This document shows positions 1-11,341 of a stretch of 64,000 bases of DNA, in pieces. Numbering within the stretch: position 1 is the first letter of the stretch; every line of letters starts with the position of its first letter. Both the position numbers and the translations under genes were made by a program. The notes under the pieces are model-generated. The model searched no databases and had not been told where the DNA came from. It was given only the letters and a program-made list of their open reading frames with translations. Source of the DNA: Membranipora membranacea (taxonomy: Eukaryota > Bryozoa > Gymnolaemata > Cheilostomatida > Membraniporidae); assembly GCA_914767715.1 (NCBI GenBank), contig OU612066.1, forward strand, positions 13,335,001 through 13,399,000, in the 5' to 3' direction.

Positions 1-303
1 ATTTGCTTCTAACTAACCTCATAAGGAGGAGCAACTCCTGCTCATCTCGAATCTGCAGACCGTTTATCTCTGCGGCTTTTCGTTCTCCGTCAGCGTCCGT
101 TTTAATAAGGGCCGCTTTTGCTATAAAAAAACATGCCAAACGGCAGCATCGAAAAATTAAATCTCTGTTGGATTCTTATCAAATTCCGACCAGTTCAAGC
201 TCTTATTGCCCTCATTCGACACGCGAATATTGGAATCCTCGGATTAACAGGGGGGTCACAACGCTGACTTGAAAATCCGAAAATGATACCAAGGGAGGGT
301 ATC
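1..303. repeat. Partial monomer at left edge
   Basis: This is monomer positions 32 to 335 with one base deleted in the CACGCCGAAT segment (read here as CACGCGAAT, near 220-230). It also carries GTTTATCTC in place of the usual GTTTGGCTC, AATAAGGGCC in place of AATTAGGGCC, and AAATTCCGACC in place of AAACTCCGACC. The same combination recurs at 55603-55905 and 58943-59245, the only difference I saw from the last being GCCGCTTTT versus GCCACTTTT. The array therefore continues to the left of the window. Confidence 0.95.
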
Positions 304-632
304 ATGTTTTTTTTTCGGCCAGATCAAAAAATAGATTTGCTTCTAACTAACCTCATAAGGAGGAGCAACTCCTGCTCATCTCGATTCTGCAGACCGTTTG
401 GCTCTGCGGCTTTTTGTTCTCCGTCAGCGTCCGTTTTAATTAGGGCCACTTTTGCTATAAAAAAACATGCCAAACGGCAGCATCGAAAAATTAAATCTCT
501 GTTGGATTCTTATCAAACTCTGACCAGTTCAAGCTCTTATTGCCCTCATTCAACACGCCGAATATTGGAATCCTCGGATTAACAGGGGGGTCACAACGCT
601 GATTTGAAAATAATATACCAAGGGAGGGTATC
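304..632. repeat. 329 bp monomer with 6 bp deletion near the junction
   Basis: The segment reading TGACTTGAAAATCCAAAAAT in ordinary monomers is here TGATTTGAAAATAATATACC, about 6 bp shorter. The same length variant occurs only twice more, at 55906-56234 and 59246-59574. It is therefore a rare diagnostic marker tying the left edge of the window to the 55-60 kb region. The start also reads ATGTTTTTTT rather than ATGCTTTTTT. Confidence 0.9.
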
Positions 633-1949
633 ATGCTTTTTTTCGGCCAGATCAAAATATAGATTTGCTTCTAACTAACCTCATAAGGAGGAGCAACTCC
701 TGCTCATCTCGAATCTGCAGACCGTTTATCTCTGCGGCTTTTCGTTCTCCGTCAGCGTCCGTTTTAATTAGGGCCACTTTTGCAATAAAAAAACATGCCA
801 AACGGCAGCATCGAAAAATTAAATCTCTGTTGGATTCTTATCAAACTCCGACCAGTTCAAGCTCTTATTGCCCTCATTCAACACGCTGAATATTGGAATC
901 CTCGGATTAACAGGGGGGTCACAACGCTGACTTGAAAATCCAAAAATTATACCAAGGGAGGGTATCATGCTTTTTTTTCGGCCAGATCAAAAAATAGATT
1001 TGCTTCTTACTAACCTCATAACGAGGAGCAACTCCTGCTCATCTCGAATCTGCAGACCGTTTGGCTCTCCGGCTTTTCGTTCTCCGTCAGCGTCCGTTTT
1101 AATTAGGGCCACTTTTGCTATAAAAAAACATGCCAAACGGCAGCATCGAATACCTAAATCTCTGTTGGATTCTTATCAACCTCCGACCAGTTCAAGCTCT
1201 TATTGCCCTCATTCAACACGCCGAATATTTGAATCCTCGGATTAACAGGGGGGTCACAACGCTGACTTGAAAATCCAAAAATTATACCAAGGGAGGGTAT
1301 CATGCTTTTTTTTCGGCCAGATCAAAAAATAGATTTGCTTCTAACTAACCTCATAAGGAGGAGCAACTCCTGCTAATCTCGAATCTGCAGACCGTTTATC
1401 TCTGCGGCTTTTCGTTCTCCGTCAGCGTCCGTTTTAATTAGGGCCACTTTTGCTATAAAAAAACATGCCAAACGGCAGCATCGAAAAATTAAATCTCTGT
1501 TGGATACTTATCAAACTCCGACCAGTTCAAGCTCCTATAGCCCTCATTCAACACGCCGAATATTGGAATCCCCGGATTAACAGGGGGGTCACAACGCTGA
1601 CTTGAAGATCCAAAAATTATACCAAGGGAGAGTATCATGCGTTTTTTTCGGTCAGATCAAAAAATTGATTTGCTTCTAACTAACCTCATAAGGAGCAGCA
1701 ACTCCTGCTCATCTCGAATCTGCAGACCGTTTGGCTCTGCGGCTTTTTGTTCTCCGTCAGCGTCCGTTTTAATTAGGGCCACTTTTGCTATAAAAAAACA
1801 TCCAAATGGCAGCATCGAAAAATTAAATCTCTGTTGGATTCTTATCAAACTCCGACCAGTTCAAGCTCTTATTGCCCTCATTCAACACGCCGAATATTGG
1901 AATCCTCGGATTAACAGGGGGGTCACAACGCTGACTTGAAAATCCAAAA

Positions 1950-1972
1950 ATGATACCAAGGGAGGGTATCAT
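1950..1972. other. Monomer-junction dyad, perfect 8 bp form
   Basis: ATGATACC at 1950-1957 and GGTATCAT at 1965-1972 are exact reverse complements separated by AAGGGAG. The dyad spans the chosen monomer boundary. Most monomers have ATTATACC on the left, leaving five paired bases (ATACC/GGTAT). The perfect form occurs before the monomers at 304, 1971, 2306, 3980, 55906, 59246 and 60914. It could form a hairpin or be a protein-binding dyad, but no function is shown. Confidence 0.6.
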
Positions 1973-4313
1973 GCTTTTTTTTCGGCCAGATCAAAAAATA
2001 GATTTGCTTCTAACTAACCTCATAAGGAGGAGCAACTCCTGCTCATCTCGAATCTGCAGACCGTTTATCTCTGCGGCTTTTCGTTCTCCGTCAGCGTCCG
2101 TTTTAAATAGGGCCACTTTTGCTATAAAAAAACATGCCAAACGGCAGCATCGAAAAATTAAATCTCTGTTGGATTCTTATCAAACTCCGACCAGTTCAAG
2201 CTCTTATTGCCCTCATTCAACACGCCGAATATTGGAATCCTCGGATTAACAGGGGGGTCACAAAGCTGACTTGAAAATCCAAAAATGATACCAAGGGAGG
2301 GTATCATGCTTTTTTTTCGGCCAGATCAAAAAATAGATTTGCTTCTAACTAACCTCATAAGGAGGAGCAACTCCTGCTCATCTCGAATCTGCAGACCGTT
2401 TGGCTCTGCGGCTTTTTGTTCTCCGTCAGCGTCCGTTTTAATTAGGGCCACTTTTGCTATAAAAAAACATTCAAACGGCAGCATCGAAAAATTAAATCTC
2501 TGTTGGATTCTTATCAAACTCCGACCAGTTCAAGCTCTTATTGCCCTCATTCAACACGCCGAATATTGGAATCCTCGGATTAACAGGGGGGTCACAACGC
2601 TAACTTGAAAATCCAAAAATTATACCAATGGAGGGTATCATGCTTTTTTTTCGGCCAGATCAAAAAATAGATTTGCTTCTAACTAACCTCATTAGGAGGA
2701 GCAACTCCTGCTCATCTCGAATCTGCAGACCGTTTGGCTCTGCGGCTTTTTGTTCTCCGTCAGCGTCCGTTTTAATTAGGGCCACTTTTGCTATAAAAAA
2801 ACATGCCAAACGGCAGCATCGAAAAATTAAATCTCTGTTGGATTCTTATCAAACTCCGACCAGTTCAAGCTCTTATTGCCCTCATTCAACACGCCGAATA
2901 TTTGAATCCTCGGATTAACAGGGGGGTCACAACGCTGACTTGAAAATCCAAATATTATACCAAGGGAGGGTATCATGCTTTTCTTTCGGCCAGATCAAAA
3001 AATAGATTTGCTTCTAACTAACCTCATAAGGAGGAGCAACTCCTGCTCATCTCGATCTGCAGACCGCTTAGCTCTGCGGCTTTTCGTTCTCCGTCAGCGT
3101 CCGTTTTAATTAGGGCCACTTTTGCTATAAAAAAACATGCCAAACGGCAGCATCGAAAAATTAAATCTCCGTTGGATTCTTATCAAACTCCGACCAGTTC
3201 AAGGTCTTATTGCCCTCATTCAACACGCCGAATATTGGAATCCTCGGATTAACAGGGGGGTCACAAAGCTGACTTGAAAATCCAAAAATCATACCAAGGG
3301 AGGGTATCATGCTTTTCTTTCGGCCAGATCAAAAAATAGATTTGCTTCTAACTAACCTCATAAGGAGGAGCAACTCCTGCGCATGTCGAATCTGCAGACC
3401 GTTTGGCTCTGCGGCTTTTCGTTCTCCGTCAGCGTCCGCTTTAATTAGGGCCACTTTTGCTATAAAAAAACATGCCAAATGGCAGCATCGAAAAATTGAA
3501 TCTCTGTTGGATTCTTATCAAACTCCGACCAGTTCAAGCTCTTATTGCCCTCATTCAACACGCCGAATATTGGAATCCTCGGATTAACAGGGGGGTCACA
3601 ACGCTGACTTGAAAATCAAAAAATTATACCAAGGGAGGGTATCATGCTTTTTTTTCGGCCAGATCAAAAAATAGATTTGCTTCTAACTAACCTCATAAGG
3701 AGGAGCAACTCCTGCTCATCTCGAATCTGCAGACCGTTTGGCTCTGCGGCTTTTGGTTCTCCGTCAGCGTCCGTTTGAATTAGGGCCACTTTTGCTATAA
3801 AAAAAACATGCCAAACGGCAGCATCGAAAAATTAAATCTCTGTGGGATTCTTATCAAACTCCGACCAGTTCAAGCTCTTATTGCCCTCATTCAACACGCC
3901 GAATATTGGAATCCTCGGATTAACAGGGGGGTCACAAAGCTGACTTGAAAATCCAAAAATGATACCAAGGGAGGGTATCATGCTTTTTTTTCGGCCAGAT
4001 CAAAAAATAGATTTGCTTCTAACTAACCTCATAAGGAGGAGCAACTCCTGCTCATCTCGAATCTGCAGACCGTTTGGCTCTGCGGCTTTTTGTTCTCCGT
4101 CAGCGTCCGTTTTAATTAGGGCCACTTTTGCTATAAAAAAACATCCAAACGGCAGCATCGAAAAATTAAATCTCTGTTGGATTCTTATCAAACTCCGACC
4201 AGTTCAAGCTCTTATTGCCCTCATTCAACACGCCGAATATTGGAATCCTCGGATTAACAGGGGGGTCACAACGCTAACTTGAAAATCCAAAAATTATACC
4301 AATGGAGGGTATC

Positions 4314-5317
4314 ATGCTTTTTTTTCGGCCAGATCAAAAAATAGATTTGCTTCTAACTAACCTCATTAGGAGGAGCAACTCCTGCTCATCTCGAATCTGC
4401 AGACCGTTTGGCTCTGCGGCTTTTTGTTCTCCGTCAGCGTCCGTTTTAATTAGGGCCACTTTTGCTATAAAAAAACATGCCAAACGGCAGCATCGGAAAA
4501 TCAAATCTCTGTTGGATACTTATCAAACTCCGACCAGTTCAAGCTCTTATTGCCCTCATTCAACACGCCGAATATTTGAATCCTCGGATTAACAGGGGGG
4601 TCACAACGCTGACTTGAAAATCCAAAAATTATACCAATGGAGGGTATCATGCTTTTTTTTCGGCCGGATCAAAAAATGGATTTGCTTTTAACTAACCTCA
4701 GAAGGAGGAGCAACTCCTGCTCATCTCGAATCTGCAGACCGTTTGGCTCTGCGGCTTTTCGTTCTCCGTCAGCGTCCGTTTTAATTAGGGCCACTTTTGC
4801 TATAAAAAAACATGCCAAACGGCAGCATCGAAAAATTAAATCTCTGTTGGATTCTTATCAAACTCCGACCAGTTCAAGCTCTTATAGCCCTCATTCAACA
4901 CGCCGAATATTTGAATCCTCGGATTAACAGGGGGGTCACAACGCTGACTTGAAAATCCAAATATTATACCAAGGGAGGGTATCATGCTTTTCTTTCGGCC
5001 AGATCAAAAAATAGATTTGCTTCTAACTAACCTCATAAGGAGGAGCAACTCCTGCTCATCTCGATCTGCAGACCGCTTAGCTCTGCGGCTTTTCGTTCTC
5101 CGTCAGCGTCCGTTTTAATTAGGGCCACTTTGGCTATAAAAAAACATGCCAAACGGCAGCATCGAAAAATTAAATCTCCGTTGGATTCTTATCAAACTCC
5201 GACCAGTTCAAGGTCTTATTGCCCTCATTCAACACGCCGAATATTGGAGTCCTCGGATTAACAGGGGGGTCACAAAGCTGACTTGAAAATCCAAAAATCA
5301 TACCAAGGGAGGGTATC
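4314..5317. repeat. Three-monomer block, copy 1 (repeated at 7995-8998)
   Basis: Three monomers (starts 4314, 4649, 4984) are repeated in the same order at 7995, 8330 and 8665. Shared rare variants are CATTAGGAGG in the first, CTTTTAACTAACCTCAGAAGG and AAAAAATGG in the second, and the one-base deletion CTCGATCTGC plus CACTTTGGC in the third. Differences I saw include TTATAGCCC (near 4884) versus TTATTGCCC. The offset of 3681 bp equals 11 monomers. Confidence 0.88.
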
Positions 5318-7994
5318 ATGCTTTTCTTTCGGCCAGATCAAAAAATAGATTTGCTTCTAACTAACCTCATAAGGAGGAGCAACTCCTGCGCATGTCAAAT
5401 CTGCAGACCGTTTGGCTCTGCGGCTTTTCGTTTTCTGTCAGCGTCCGCTTTAATTAGGGCCACTTTTGCTATAAAAAAACATGCCAAATGGCAGCATCGA
5501 AAAATTGAATCTCTGTTGGATTCTTATCAAACTCCGACCAGTTCAAGCTCTTATTGCCCTCATTCAACACGCCGAATATTGGAATCCTCGGATTAACAGG
5601 GGGGTTGCAACGCTGACTTGAAAATCCAAAAATTATACCAAGGGAGAGTATCATGCTTTTTTTTCAGCCAGATCAAAAAATAGATTTGCTTCTAATTAAC
5701 CTCATAAGGAGGAGCAACTCCTGCTCATCTCGAATCTGCAGACCGTTTGGCTCTGCGGCTTTTCGTTCTCCGTCAGCGTCCGTTTTAATTAGGGCCACTT
5801 TTGCTATAAAAAAACATGCCAAACGGCAGCATCGAAAAATTAAATCTCTGTTGGATTCTTATCAAACTCCAACCAGTTCAAGCTCTTATTGCCCTCATTC
5901 AACACGCCGAATATTTGAATCCTCTGATTGACAGGGGGGTCACAACGCTGACTTGAAAATCCAAAAGTTATACCAAGGGAGGGTATCATGCTTTTTTTTC
6001 GGCCAGATCAAAAAATAGATTTGCTTCTAACTAACCTCATAAGGAGGAGCAACTCCTGCTCATCTCGAATCTGCAGACCGTTTGGCTCTGCGGTTTTTCG
6101 TTCTCCGTCAGCGTCCGTTTTGATTAGGGCCACTTTTGCTATAAAAAAACATGCCGAACGGCAGCATCGAAAAATTAAATCTCTGTTGGAATCTTATCAA
6201 ACTCCGACCAGTTCAAGCTCTTATTGCCCTCATTCAACACGCCGAATATTGGAATCCTCGGATTAACAGGGGGGTCACAACGCTGACTTGAAAATCCAAA
6301 AATTATACCAAGGGAGGGTATCATGCTTTTTTTCGGCCAGATCAAAAAATAGATTTGCTTCTAACTAACCTCATAAGGAGGAGCAACTCCTGCTCATCTC
6401 GAATCTGCAGACCGTTTGGCTCTGCGGCTTTTCGTTCTCCGTCAGCGTCCGTTTTAATTAGGGCCACTTTTGCTATAAAAAAACATGCCAAACGGCAGCA
6501 CCGAAAAATTAAATCTCTGTTGGATTCTTATCAAACTCCGACCAGTTCAAGCTCTTATTGCCCTCATTCAACAAGTCGAATATTTGAATCCTCTGATTGA
6601 CAGGGGGGTCACAACGCTGACTTGAAAATCCAAAAATTATACCAAGGGAGGGTATCATGCTTTTTTTTCGGCCAGATCAAAAAATAGATTTGCTTCTAAC
6701 TAACCTCATAAGGAGGAGCAACTCCTGCTCATCTCGAATCTGCAGACCGTTTGGCTCTGCGGCTTTTTGTTCTCCGTCAGCGTCCGTTTTAATTAGGGCC
6801 ACTTTTGCTATAAAAAAACATGCCAAACGGCAGCATCGGAAAATTAAATCTCTGTTGGATACTTATCAAACTCAGACCAGTTCAAGCTCTTATTGCCCTC
6901 ATTCAACACGCCGAATATTTGAATCCTCGGCTTAACAGGGGGGTTGCAACGCTGACTTGAAAATCCAAAAATTATACCAAGGGAGAGTATCATGCTTTTT
7001 TTTCAGCCAGATCAAAAAATAGATTTGCTTCTAATTAACCTCATAAGGAGGAGCAACTCCTGCTCATCTCGAATCTGCAGACCGTTTGGCTCTGCGGTTT
7101 TTCGTTCTCCGTCAGCGTCCGTTTTAATTAGGGCCACTTTTGCTATAAAAAAACATGCCAAACGGCAGCATCGAAAAATTAAATCTCTGTTGGATTCTTA
7201 TCAAACTCCGACCAGTTCAAGCTCTTATTGCCCTCATTCAACACGCCGAATATTGGAATCCTCGGATTAACAGGGGGGTCACATCGCTGACTTGAAAATC
7301 CAAAAATTATACCAAGGGAGGGTATCATGCTTTTTTTCAGCCAGATCAAAAAATAGATTTGCTTCTAACTAACCTGATAAGGAGGAGCAACTCCTGCTCA
7401 TCTCGAATCTGCAGACCGTTTGGCTCTGCGGCTTTTCCTTCTCCGTCAGCGTCCGTTTTAATTAGGGCCACTTTTGCTATAAAAAAACATGCCAAACGGC
7501 AGCATCGAAAAATTAAATCTCTGTTGGATTCTTATCAAACTCCAACCAGTTCAATCTCTTATTGCCCTCATTCAACACGCCGAATATTTGAATCCTCTGA
7601 TTGACAGGGGGGTCACAACGCTGACTTGAAAATCCAAAAGTTATACCAAGGGAGGGTATCATGCTTTTTTTTCGGCCAGATCAAAAAATAGATTTGCTTC
7701 TAACTAACCTCATAAGGAGGAGCAACTCCTGCTCATCTCGAATCTGCAGACCGTTTGGCTCTGCGGTTTTTCGTTCTCCGTCAGCGTCCGTTTTAATTAG
7801 GGCCACTTTTGCTATAAAAAAACATCCAAACGGCAGCATCGAAAAATTAAATCTCTGTTGGATTCTTATCAAACTCCGACCAGTTCAAGCTCTTATTGCC
7901 CTCATTCAACACGCCGAATATTGGAATCCTCGGATTAACAGGGGGGTCACAACGCTAACTTGAAAATCCAAAAATTATACCAATGGAGGGTATC

Positions 7995-8998
7995 ATGCTT
8001 TTTTTTCGGCCGGATCAAAAAATAGATTTGCTTCTAACTAACCTCATTAGGAGGAGCAACTCCTGCTCATCTCGAATCTGCAGACCGTTTGGCTCTGCGG
8101 CTTTTTGTTCTCCGTCAGCGTCCGTTTTAATTAGGGCCACTTTTGCTATAAAAAAACATGCCAAACGGCAGCATCGGAAAATCAAATCTCTGTTGGATAC
8201 TTATCAAACTCCGACCAGTTCAAGCTCTTATTGCCCTCATTCAACACGCCGAATATTTGAATCCTCGGATTAACAGGGGGGTCACAACGCTGACTTGAAA
8301 ATCCAAAAATTATACCAATGGAGGGTATCATGCTTTTTTTTCGGCCGGATCAAAAAATGGATTTGCTTTTAACTAACCTCAGAAGGAGGAGCAACTCCTG
8401 CTCATCTCGAATCTGCAGACCGTTTGGCTCTGCGGCTTTTCGTTCTCCGTCAGCGTCCGTTTTAATTAGGGCCACTTTTGCTATAAAAAAACATGCCAAA
8501 CGGCAGCATCGAAAAATTAAATCTCTGTTGGATTCTTATCAAACTCCGACCAGTTCAAGCTCTTATTGCCCTCATTCAACACGCCGAATATTTGAATCCT
8601 CGGATTAACAGGGGGGTCACAACGCTGACTTGAAAATCCAAATATTATACCAAGGGAGGGTATCATGCTTTTCTTTCGGCCAGATCAAAAAATAGATTTG
8701 CTTCTAACTAACCTCATAAGGAGGAGCAACTCCTGCTCATCTCGATCTGCAGACCGCTTAGCTCTGCGGCTTTTCGTTCTCCGTCAGCGTCCGTTTTAAT
8801 TAGGGCCACTTTGGCTATAAAAAAACATGCCAAACGGCAGCATCGAAAAATTAAATCTCCGTTGGATTCTTATCAAACTCCGACCAGTTCAAGGTCTTAT
8901 TGCCCTCATTCAACACGCCGAATATTGGAGTCCTCGGATTAACAGGGGGGTCACAAAGCTGACTTGAAAATCCAAAAATCATACCAAGGGAGGGTATC
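7995..8998. repeat. Three-monomer block, copy 2 (of 4314-5317)
   Basis: Second copy of the 4314-5317 block, with the same order of rare variants. Similarity to the first region breaks down inside the next monomer. The monomer at 8999 lacks the GCGCATGTC and GAAAAATTGAATC variants seen at 5318 and instead continues with CGCAGCATCGG, so the exchange endpoint lies in the 5' part of the 8999 monomer. Confidence 0.85.
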
Positions 8999-10060
8999 AT
9001 GCTTTTCTTTCGGCCAGATCAAAAAATAGATTTGCTTCTAACTAACCTCATAAGGAGGAGCAACTCCTGCTCATCTCGAATCTGCAGACCGTTTGGCTCT
9101 GCGGCTTTTTGTTCTCCGTCAGCTTCCGTTTTAATTAGGGCCACTTTTGCTATAAAAAAACATGCCAAACCGCAGCATCGGAAAATTAAATCTCTGTTGG
9201 ATACTTATCAAACTCAGACCAGCTCAAGCTCTTATTGCCCTCATTCAACACGCCGAATATTTGAATCCTCGGCTTAACAGGGGGGGTCGCAACGCTGACT
9301 TGAAAATCCAAAAGTTATACCAAGGGAGGGTATCATGCTTTTTTTTCAGCCAGATCAAAAAATAGATTTGCTTCTAATTAACTTCATAAGGAGGAGCAAC
9401 TCCTGCTCATCTCGAATCTGCAGACCGTTTGGCTCTGCGGCTTTTCGTTCTCCGTCAGCGTCCGTTTTAATTAGGGCCACTTTTGCTATAAAAAAACATG
9501 CCAAACGGCAGCATCGAAAAATTAAATCTCTGTTGGATTCTTATCAAACTCCAACCAGTTCAAGCTCTTATTGCCCTCATTCAACACGCCGAATATTTGA
9601 ATCCTCTGATTGACTGGGGGTCTCAACGCTGACTTGAAAATCCAAAAATTATACCAAGGGAGGGTATCATGCTTTTTTTTCGGCCAGACCAAAAAATAGA
9701 ATTGCTTCTAACTAACCTCATAAGGAGGAGCAACTCCTGCTCATCTCGAATCTGCAGACCGTTTGGCTCCGCGGCTTCTCGTTCTCCGTCAGCGTCCGTT
9801 TTAATTAGGGCCACTTTTGCTATAAACAAACATGCCAAATGGCAGCATCGAAAAATTAAATCTCTGTTGGATACTTATCAAACTCCGACCAGTTCAAGCT
9901 CTTATTGCCCTCATTCAACACGCCGAATATTTGAATCCTCTGATTAACAGGGGGGTCACAACGCTGACTTGAAAATCCAAAAATTATACCAAGGGAGGGT
10001 ATCATGCTTTTTTTTCGGCCAGATCAAAAAATAGATTTGCTTCTAACTAACCTCATAAGG

Positions 10061-10077
10061 AGGAGCAACTCCTGCTC
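10061..10077. other. Overlapping alternative hairpins (representative monomer)
   Basis: AGGAG-CAA-CTCCT (10061-10073) and GAGCA-ACTCC-TGCTC (10063-10077) are both perfect 5 bp inverted repeats that share bases, so only one stem could form at a time. The same arrangement is at positions 58-74 of nearly every monomer. Some subfamilies break the first stem only (AAGGAGAAGC, AAGGAGTAGC and AAGGAGCAGC variants). Confidence 0.5.
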
Positions 10078-10155
10078 ATCTCGAATCTGCAGACCGTTTG
10101 GCTCTGCGGCTTTTCGTTCTCCGTCAGCGTCCGTTTTAATTAGGGCCACTTTTGC

Positions 10156-10165
10156 TATAAAAAAA
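10156..10165 (+). promoter_or_regulatory. TATA-like motif in every monomer (representative)
   Basis: TATAAAAAAA lies at monomer positions 153-162, shown here in the 10004 monomer. It resembles an RNA polymerase II TATA box, and satellite transcription is well known in eukaryotes. I see no convincing initiator 25-35 bp downstream. Variant subfamilies alter it (TATACAAAAA, TATAGAAACA, TATTAAAAAA). An A+T-rich repeat can carry such a motif by chance. Confidence 0.2.
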
Positions 10166-10502
10166 CATGCCAAATGGCAGCATCGAAAAATTAAATCTCT
10201 GTTGGATTCTTATCAAACTCCGACCAGTTCAAGCTCTTATTGCCCTCATTCAACACGCCGAATATTGAAATCCTCGGATTAACAGGGGGGTCACAACGCT
10301 GACTTGAAAATCCAAAAATTATACCAAGGGAGGGTATCATGCTTTTTTTTCGGCCAGATCAAAAAATATATTTGCTTCTAACTAACCTCATAAGGAGGAG
10401 CAACTCCTGCTCATCTCGAATCTGCAGACCGTTTGGCTCTGCGGCTTTTCGTTCTCCGTCGGCGTTCGTTTTAATTAGGGCCACTTTTGCTATAGAAAAA
10501 CA

Positions 10503-10514
10503 TGCCAAACGGCA
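10503..10514. other. Third short dyad, TGCC-AAAC-GGCA (representative monomer)
   Basis: A 4 bp inverted repeat with a 4-base loop at monomer positions 165-176, flanked by a second pair ATGC/GCAT at 164-167 and 177-180. The 337 bp subfamily keeps it (TGCC-AAAA-GGCA). Several subfamilies break it (AAACAGCAGC, AAACGCCAGC). Function unknown. Confidence 0.35.
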
Positions 10515-11341
10515 GCATCGAAAAATTAAATCTCTGTTGGATTCTTATCAAACTCCGACCAGTTCAAGCTCTTATTGCCCTCATTCAACACGGCGAATAT
10601 TGGAATCCTTGGATTAACAGGGGGGTCACAACGCTGACTTGAGAATAAAAAAATTATACCAAGAGTGGTATCATGCTTTTTTTTCGGCCAGATCAAAAAA
10701 TAGATTTGCTTCTAACTAACCTCATAAGGAGGAGCAACTCCTGCTCATCTCGAGTCTGCAGACCGTTTGGCTCTGCGTCTTTTCGTTCTACGTCAGCGTC
10801 CGTTTTAATTAGGGCCACTTTTGCTATGACAAAACATGCCAAACAGCAGCATCGAAAAATTAAATCTGTGTTGGATTCTTATCAAACTCCGACCAGTTCA
10901 AGCTCTTATTGCCCTCATTCAACACGCCGAATATTGGAATCCTCGGATTAACAGGGGGGTCACAACGCTGACTTGAAAATCCAAAAATTATACCAAGGGA
11001 GGGTATCATGCTTTTTTTTCGGCCAGATCAAAAAATAGATTTGCTTCTAACTAACCTCATAAGGAGAAGCAACTCCTGCTCATCTCGAATCTGCAGACCG
11101 TTTGGCTCTGCGGCTTTTCGTTCTCCGTCGGCGTTCGTTTTAATTAGGGCCACTTTTGCTATAGAAACACATGCCAAACGGCAGCATCGAAAAATTAAAT
11201 CTCTGTTGGATTCTTATCAAACTCCGTCCAGTTCAAGCTCTTATTGCCCTCATTCAACACGCCGAATATTTGAATCCTCTGATTGACAGGGGGTCACAAC
11301 GCTGACTTGAAAATCCAAAAATTATACCAAGGGAGGGTATC

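Larger units (their letters stand above)
1..8998. repeat. Zone A: mosaic of monomers with 1.67 kb and 3.68 kb duplications
   Basis: Monomer starts: 304, 633, 967, 1302, 1637, 1971, 2306, 2640, 2975, 3309, 3644, 3980, 4314, 4649, 4984, 5318, 5653, 5988, 6323, 6657, 6992, 7327, 7661, 7995, 8330, 8665. Internal duplications are seen from shared rare variants. 2306 and 2640 match 3980 and 4314 (offset 1674). 2975 and 3309 match 4984 and 5318 (offset 2009; shared CTCGATCTGC deletion, GCGCATGTC). 4314-5317 matches 7995-8998 (offset 3681; shared CATTAGGAGG, AACCTCAGAAGG, CACTTTGGC). A CGT to TGT change (GCTTTTTGTTC) marks many monomers here. No unique sequence occurs between monomers. Confidence 0.9.
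9669..11341. repeat. 5-mer higher-order repeat B1, copy 1 (1673 bp)
   Basis: Monomers 9669, 10004, 10339, 10673 and 11008. The first is marked by AGACCAAAAAATAGAATTGC, GGCTCCGCGGCTTCTCG and CTATAAACAAAC; the second by CAAATGGCAG and ATATTGAAATCC; the third by TCGGCGTTCG and CTATAGAAAAAC. All recur in order at 11342, 11677 and 12012. The fourth monomers (10673 and 12346) differ internally: 10673 has CTCGAGTCTGC and GCGTCTTTTCG, which instead match 19711. The unit has therefore been patched by exchange. Confidence 0.85.
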
